A DNA stretch of 64,000 nt from Physcomitrium patens. Taxonomy: Eukaryota; Streptophyta; Bryopsida; Funariales; Funariaceae. Of the stretch, positions 57,208-64,000 are shown piece after piece. A model generated the notes under the pieces. The model was not told where the DNA came from. It ran no database searches and was given only the letters and a program-made list of their open reading frames with translations. Numbering within the stretch: position 1 is the stretch's first letter; every line of letters starts with the position of its first letter. Where the stretch lies: contig NC_037271.1 in assembly GCF_000002425.4 (NCBI RefSeq), positions 434,001 to 498,000 on the forward strand. Direction: 5' to 3'. The position numbers were made by a program, and so were the translations under genes.

Positions 57208-58459
57208 TGTCGTAGTGTAAATGCTTATAGTATGTAAAAATTAGTTAGAACACATTAAATGTTAATAAATCTAAATTTATGTTAGAGTGGATAATAGATT
57301 AAATTAAAAAGAGTTGGAATGAAAAAACTTTATTTTGTTTTCCTTACTTAGTTTGATTATAGTATATAAAAGTTATAGAACCTTAATGTTAAGTATGAAG
57401 CCTTGAGAGGAGATAAGGGCCTAAAGATGAAGATTTAAACTAATAAGAGGTTAATTGGGAGGGATGAAACCAAGGCATGGTTGGATGAAGGTAGAAATAA
57501 GGATCTTCATCCCCATTGGTCGAAATCCATGCCCAATGGGCTTTTAGGAGGCTGCCTGCGACCTTGATAAGGGTTTCGGCGACTTCAAAGAGGCTATTAG
57601 GAAATCAGAGGCACGGATTGTAAAGGTTAGGGTTTTGGCTACAATTTTTGTGCAAATTTTATAGGGTTTGGAGTTGGGGTGAATAAGTTATAGCCGTTTG
57701 AAGTTAAGGTGTCAATTTGAGACCTACTGTTACTCTTTTGAGTTTAAGAGGAGTCTTACGGAAACTTTTGGAGATCGGAAGGTGCGGCTGGAAGGGCAAC
57801 TTCAAGACATACATCTTTTGCAAAGAAAATTTTGCATTTGGAGTTTATGTGAAGGAGTTATAGGAAGTTAAAGACAGCGCATTCAAATCAAAGGCAGTAA
57901 GTGAGCAGTTTTGTTCAAAGTAGTGTTAGGAGCCATAACTTGAGTTTTCAAACGAAATTTTTGTTCAAACTTTGAGAGAATGTAAAAATTTGTGTTGAAA
58001 AACTATCTATACAAGTTTCGTGGCATTTGGACTTATGGTTTGTGATATATGAAGAAAATTGCGCGTGGGTATATAAAGATTAGGGTTTGAAGCGACTGTT
58101 AGGGTTTTGAAGATATCTCAAGATCCGTAACGAATTTGCGGTTGAAATTTGTTGTACAATCTAATAACAACATATCAGTACTTCTTGTAAATTTTGATCT
58201 TGTTTGGACGGTTGGATCAAGAGTTATGAAGTGTTGAGGTTCAAGAGAATTTCCACATAAGGATATATAAGGTTTTAGAGTACTTCTACCATATTTTGGG
58301 TGTTGTTGGTTATTTAAGACTTAAGTATTTGGTGTAATTGTCCCAAAAGGAGAACTTATATATATAAAATTAGGGTTTCCTTATTTTAAGCTTGATTGAG
58401 CAATTAGTGACAGCCAGAAGCCCAGTGCTTTCTTGAGGCAAAACCTCTCTACCTCGACA
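57208..58459 (+). repeat. Putative 3' LTR of the outer element
   Basis: TGTCGTAGTG follows a purine-rich tract. About 1.1 kb later come TTATATATATAAAATTAGGG and then a U5-like end TTTTCTTGAGGCAAA-type phrase finishing CTCGACA, after which the satellite starts. With no 5' copy to compare, both borders are provisional. Confidence 0.45.
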
Positions 58460-61400
58460 ATGGTCTTAGGGTTCTATGTTTTTAGGGTTCTAGAGTCTTG
58501 GGGTTCTAGGGTTGTAGGATTCTGGGTTAGAAGAGTGTCCTAGTGGTTTTTGATCCTATATATCTTTCAATGTATCAAATTTTTTTCCATTCTGAAATTT
58601 TGCCAAACTTTACATCATCAAAAACACCTTTATAAATGTTTTTGTTTCTCAAAAATATGTGTTTCATTTTTCATAATGGAGGATTTAAGAACCCTTATTA
58701 GGGTTTGAAGACGTGGATTTGGAATGTGAATTTTATATTTCTTATCATGTAAGAACTGTGTATAGAGTTAGAATGCATACTAAATTTTGCTGTTCCAAAC
58801 CAAATCTTGGAAGTATAGCATCACAAAATTTGTCGATCAAGGTGACTAGATAGGTTGTGGATTATGGATCTTAGGATCTTAGGATCTTAAGATTTGAGGG
58901 TCTTAGGGTCTTAGGGTCTTAAAGGTTCTAGGATCTTGGGGTTCTAAGGACTTAAGGTTCTATGATCTTAGGATTCTGGGGTCTAAAGATTTGTGAGTTT
59001 ATGGTTTAGGGTTTAGAGTTAAGGATTATAAGAGTGTCCTAGAGATTTTTGATCTTATATTTCTCTTGATGTATCATAATTTTTTCCATTCGAGATTTTT
59101 GCTAAGCCTTACATTGTTCCAAAGACCTCTATAAACATCTTGGTTTCTCAAAAATATGTGTTTCATTTTTCATAATGGAAGATTTAGGACCTTTATTAGG
59201 GTTTGAAGACATGGATTCAGAATGAGAGTTTTATATTTTTTATCATGTGAGAACTATATATAGAGTTAGAATGTGTATCAAATTTTGCTGTGCCAAAATA
59301 AATCCAAAGTGTGTGGTATTACAAAATTTGTCGTCTAGGCTGACTAGATGGATTGTGGGTTGTGATTCTTAGGGTCTTAAGATCGTAGGATCATAATGTT
59401 TGAGGGTCTTAGGGTCTTAGGGTCATAGGATCATAATGTTTGAGGGTCTTAGGATCTTAGGGTCTTATAGGTTCTAGGGTCTTAAAATTCTAGGATCTTA
59501 GGATTTTAGGATCTTTGGATTCTAGGGTCTTATGGTTCTAGGGTCTTAGGATTCTCAAGTCATAGGGTTTGTGGGTTCCGAGGTCTTAAAGTTCTAGGGT
59601 CTTAGGATCTTAGGATTTTAGGGTCTTAGGATTTTAGGGTCTTAGGGTTCTAGGATCTTAGGGTCTTAGGGTCTTAGGTTCTTAGAGTCTTAGGGATCTA
59701 GGGTCTTAAGATTCTTAGGTCTTTAGATTTTGGAAACTTAGGATTTTAGGGTTCTAAGATTCTGGGTTACAAGAGTATCCTAGAGATTTTTCATCCTATA
59801 TATCTTTCTTAATGTATCATAGTTTTTTCCATTTTAAAATTTTGCCAAATCTTATATTGTCCAAAATACCTCTATAAACGTTTTTATTTCTCAAAAATAT
59901 GTATTTTATTTTTCATTATGGAAGGTTTAAGAATCTTTATTAAGATTTAAAGACCCGATTTTGAAATTAGAGTTTTATATTTGTTATCATGTAAAAACTA
60001 TGTAAAGAGTTGGAATGCATACCAAATTTTGCTACACCAAAACCAATCCTAGGTATGTGGTGTCACAAAATTTGTCATCCAGGCTGACTAAATGGGTTGT
60101 GGATTTTAGGGTCTTAGGGTCTTAAGGTCTTAAGATTTGAGGGTCTTAGGATCTTGCGGGTCTTAAAGGTTCTAGGGTCTTGAGGTTCTAAGGTCTTAGG
60201 ATCTTAGGATCTTAAGGTTCTAGGATCTTAGGGTCTTAAGGACTTAGGGTCTTAAGGGTTCTAGTGTCTTGGGATTCTATGGTCTTAAGGTTCTAGGATC
60301 TTTACATTCTGGGATCTTAGGATTCGTGAGTTTATAGTTTAGGATTTAGAATTAAGGGTTATAAGAGTGTCTTAGAGATTTTTGATCCTATATATCTCTC
60401 AATGTATCACACTTTTTTCTATTATGAAATTTTGCCAAGCCTTATATTGTTTCAAAGACCTCTATAAATGTCCTTGTTTTTCAAAAATATGTGTTTCATT
60501 TTTCTTAATGGAAGATTTAAGATCTTTGTTAGAATTTGAAGATCGTAATTCGGAATTAGAGTTTTATATTTGTTATCATGTGAGAACTGTGTATAGAATT
60601 GGAATACAAACCAAATTTTGTTGCGCCAAAAAAAATCCCAAGTATGTGGCATCATAAAATTTGTCATCCACGATGACGAGATAGATTGTAGGTTATGGAT
60701 CTTAGGGTCTTAAGATTTTAGGATTTGAGAGTCTTAGGATTTTAGGATCTTAAGGTTCTAGGGTCTTAGGATTTTAAGATCTCAAGATTCTAGGATTCTA
60801 GAGTTTTGAGTTGCAATAGTGTCCTAGAAGATTTCGATCCTATATATCTCTCAATATATCACAGTTATTACCTTTTGAAATTTTGTCAAGCCTTATATTA
60901 TCCCAAAGACATCTATAAACATTTTTGTTCTTCAAAAATATGTATTTCATTTTTCAGAATGTAGGGTTCAGAAATCCTAATTAGAGTTTGAAGACACTGA
61001 TTTGAAATCTGAGTTTTATATTAATATTCATGTGATAACTATGTATAAAATTGGAATGTGTACTAAATTTTACTATGCTAAAACAAATCCCGGGTGTATG
61101 GCATTTTAAAATTTGTCGTTCAAGCTGACTAGATGGATTGTGGATTGTGGATCTTAGGGTCTTAGGAACTTAGGATTTGAGAGTCTTAGGATCTTAGGAA
61201 TTTAAGGATTCTAGGATCTAAGGATTTTAGGGTCTTAGGATTCTAGGGTCTTAGCATTCTGGAATCTTATGGTTTGTGAGTTTTGAAGTCTTAGGGTTCT
61301 AAGATCTTAGAATCCTAGGGTATTATGATTATAGGATCTTAGGGTTCTACGATCTTAGAGTTCTACAATCTTAGGATTTTAGAATCTTAGAATTCTAGGA

Positions 61401-64000
61401 TTCTAGGGTTCTAAGATTCTAGGTTACAAGAGTGTCTTAGAGATTTTCATCCTATATATCTCTCAATTTATCAAAGTTTTTTCCATTCTAAAATTTTGCC
61501 AAGCCTTACATTATCAAAAAAACCTTTATAAATGTTTTTGTTTCTCAAAAATATGTATTTTATTTTTCATAATAGAGGGTTTAGGACCCTTATTAGGATT
61601 TAAAGACCTGGATTCAAAATGTGAGTTTTATATTTGTTATCATGTGAGAACTGTGTATAGAGTTGGAATGCGTATCAAATTTCACTATGCCAAAACAAAT
61701 CCTGAAAGTTTGGGGTCATAGAGTTTGTCAACTAAGTTGACTAGATGGATTGTGGATTATGAGTCTTAGGATGTTAGGATGTTAGGATTTGAGGGTCTTA
61801 AGGATTTTAAAGTCTTAGGGTCTTAGGATTTTAGGATTTTAGGATTCTAGGATATAAGAGTATCTTAAAGTTTTTCATCCTATATATCTCTCAATGTATC
61901 ACAGTTTTTTTCATTCTAAAATTTTGTCAAACCTTATAATGTCTCAAACACCTTTATAAATATTTTTGGTTCTCAAAAAGATGTGTTTTATTTTTCATAA
62001 TAGAGGATTTAGGAACCGTTATTAGGGTTTGAAGACTCGGATTTGTAATGTGAATTTTATATTTGTTATCATCTAAGAACTATGTATAGAGTTGGAATGC
62101 GTACCAAATTTTACTGCGCCAAACCAAATCCTGGGTATGTAGCATCTCAAAATTTATCGACCAGGCTGACTAGATGGATTGTGAGTTGTGGGGCTTAGGA
62201 TCTTAAGGTCTTAGGATTGAAGGTCTTAGGATTTTAGGGTCCTAAGATTCTGGGGCCTTAGGATTCGTGGGTTCAGGGGTCTTAGGGTTCTAGGATCTTA
62301 GGATCTTAGGATCTTAGGATCTTGAGGTTCTAAGATCTTAGGATCTTAGGATCTTAGGGTCTTAGGAATCTAGGGTCTTAGGATTCTTGGGTCTTTGAGT
62401 TCTAAGGACTTAGGGTTCTAGGATTCTAATTTTTTAGGTTACAAGATTGTCATAGAGGTTTTTCATCTTATATATCTCTCAATGTATCACAATTTTTTTT
62501 CATTCTAAAATTTTGCCAAACCTTACATTGTCTCAAAGACCTCTATAAATATTTTTTTTTCTCAAAAATATATGTTTTATTTTTTATAATGTAGGATTTA
62601 GGAACCTTAATTAGGATTTGAAGATCCGGATTCGGAATTTGAATTTTATATTTATTATCATGTAAGAACTGTGTATAGAGTTGGAATGCATACCAAACTT
62701 TGCTATGCCAAATCAAATCCGAAGTGGGTGGCATCACAAAATTTGTTGTCGAGGCTAACTAGATGGGTTGTGTGATTTGGATCATAGAATCTTAAGGTCT
62801 TAGGATTTGAGGGTCTTAGGGTCTTAGGATCTTAAGGGTTCTAAGGTCTTAGGATCTTAAGGATTCTAGGGTCTTGGGATTCTAGGCACTTAAGATTCTA
62901 GGAACTTAAGGTTCTTAGGTCTAAAGGTTCGTGTGTTCCGAGATCTTAGGATTCTACGATCTTAGGATTTTAGAGTCTTAAGATTCTATAGTCTTAGAAT
63001 TTTGAGGACTTAGGGTTCTAGGATTTTGGAGTTCTAAATTACAAGAGTCTCTTAGAGGTTTTTGATCCTATATATCTCTCAATGTATTATAATTTTTTCC
63101 ATTCTAAAATTTTGGTAAGCCTTACATTACTCTAAAGACTTCTATAAACATCCTTGTTTCTCAAAAATATGTATTTCATTTTTCATAATAAAGGATTTAG
63201 GACCCTTATTAGGATTTGAAGACCCTAATTTGGAATCAGAGTTTTATATTTATTATCATGTGAGAACTGTGTATAGAGTTGGAATACGTACCAAATTTTG
63301 TTGCGCCAAAACAAATCCCAAGTATGTAGCATCACAAAAGTTGTCGTCCAAGCTGAATAAATAGGTTGTGGATTTTGGATCTTAGGATCTTAGGGTCTTA
63401 GGATTTGAGAGTCTTAGGATTTTAAGATCTTAAGATTCTAGAGCCTTAGGGTTCTAGGATCTTAGGATTCTAAGGTTCTAGGGTTTTAGGTTATAAGAGT
63501 GTCCTAGGGATTTTTTATCCTATATATCTTTTAATATATCACAGTTTTTTCCTTCTGAAATTTTGCCAAGCCTTACATTTTCTCAAACAGCTTTATAAAT
63601 ATTTTTGGTTGTCAAAAGTATGTATTTTATTTTTCATAATATAGAATTTAGGAACCTTAATTAGGGTTTGAAAAGTCGGATTTAGAATCTGAGTTTTAAA
63701 TTTGTTATCATGTAAGAACTATGTATAGAATTGGAATGCGTATCAAATTTTGCTATGCCAAATCAAATCTCGAGTGAGTGGCATCACAAAATTTGTTGTC
63801 CAGACTAACTAGATAAGTTGTAGAATTTGAATCATAGAATCTTATGGTCTTAGGATTTGAAGATCTTAGGGTCTTAGGATTTGAGGGTCTTAAGGTCTTA
63901 GGATTTGAGGGTCTTAGGATCTTAGGGCCTTAAGGGTTCTAGAGTCTTGGGATTCTAGGCACTTAGGATTCTAGGGTCTTAAGGTTCTAAGGTCTAAGGG
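58460..64000 (+). repeat. Satellite array with telomere-variant minisatellite
   Basis: Ten copies of a conserved block of about 310-330 bp are visible, each containing TCCTATATATCTCTCAATGT, AAATTTTGCCAAGCCTTACA, TCTCAAAAATATGTGTTTCA, GTTATCATGTGAGAACTGTG and a GCTGACTAGATGG phrase. The CTATATATCT landmark falls near 58557, 59055, 59790, 60387, 60838, 61449, 61877, 62466, 63065 and 63517. Spacings are about 430-735 bp. The spacing varies because the blocks are joined by runs of an 8-bp unit, GGRTCTTA or GGRTTCTA, of varying length. Short frames inside are composition artefacts. The array runs off the window. Confidence 0.9.

Larger units (their letters stand above)
46240..58459 (+). mobile_element. 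Outer Ty3-type retroelement, split by a nested insertion
   Basis: The left part (46240-47754) and right part (54032 to about 58459) belong to one Ty3-type element interrupted by another at 47755-54031. The left part has a gag-like start (PLPKEWWEKDK) and a retropepsin-type region (LALVDHGSEINIMP). The right part has reverse transcriptase, RNase H, integrase and an integrase C-terminal region. A purine-rich tract near 57195-57207 is followed by TGTCGTAGTG at 57208, a likely 3' LTR start. A TATA-like stretch near 58349 and an end near 58459 are tentative. No 5' LTR is seen before 46240. The element is a fossil: truncated, split and broken in a few places. It must predate the nested element, so it is probably more than a few million years old. 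Confidence 0.75.

Noticed and set aside
60382-62737. Open frames of 64-91 residues inside the satellite array
   Set aside because: They recur in each conserved block, are not preserved between blocks and have no motif; they are by-products of the repeat.
58460-64000. Regularly spaced repeats might suggest a CRISPR array
   Set aside because: The spacing is hundreds of bases with 8-bp filler repeats, in a plant nuclear context; this is a satellite.

Overview
This is a nuclear window from a land plant. The evidence is a decayed insert of plastid rpoB-rpoC1 DNA, exons of plant gene families (DUF674, a ZIP4/SPO22 homologue very close to the Arabidopsis protein, an RAB1/RABD-type exon, a TPX2-type exon, a GH47/EDEM-type exon), GT-AG introns, a chromodomain Ty3 retroelement, and TTTAGGG-like tracts. 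I cannot name the species. Gene density is low, and most of the window is AT-rich repeat DNA with islands of more balanced base composition that carry exon-like pieces.

1-9.9 kb: AT-rich tandem repeat, a TTAA-flanked piggyBac-like element (796-1730), a possible receptor-kinase 3' exon, a GC-rich island (2.17-2.79 kb), an apparently intact three-exon DUF674 gene (5073-6330), a broken tandem copy of it (7596-8526), and a small cysteine/WPGV protein gene on the minus strand (9624-9887).

10-22 kb: AT-rich repeats. These include an inverted repeat pair 5 kb apart, a solo LTR (11441-11998), two copies of a tRNA-like SINE family, a GH47 exon relic (16799-16900), and a NUPT (20450-21365).

22-37 kb: balanced-GC segments with mostly unrecognised exon-like pieces, a TTAA MITE (25400-25629), a third SINE copy, a long foldback (29249-29566), and the 3' 40% of a ZIP4/SPO22 meiotic gene (34317-37078, minus). 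That gene carries in-frame stops and a 5'-truncated LINE flanked by a 14-bp target-site duplication.

37-46 kb: an AT-rich insert, then a plus-strand series of exons from unrelated genes (plastid transit peptide, RAB GTPase P-loop, TPX2) that looks like a captured-fragment chimera. Unrecognised minus-strand exons follow, then a protein-kinase-like gene whose 5' end stops at a telomere-like tract.

46-58.5 kb: a nested fossil. One Ty3-type element (gag/protease at 46.2-47.75 kb, pol at 54.08-57.16 kb) is split by a younger chromodomain Ty3 element (47755-54031) whose LTRs are about 95% identical.

58.46-64 kb: a satellite array running off the window. Conserved blocks of about 310-330 bp (ten seen) alternate with stretches of an 8-bp repeat of the type GGRTCTTA/GGRTTCTA, which reads as a variant of a TTTTAGGG telomere repeat.
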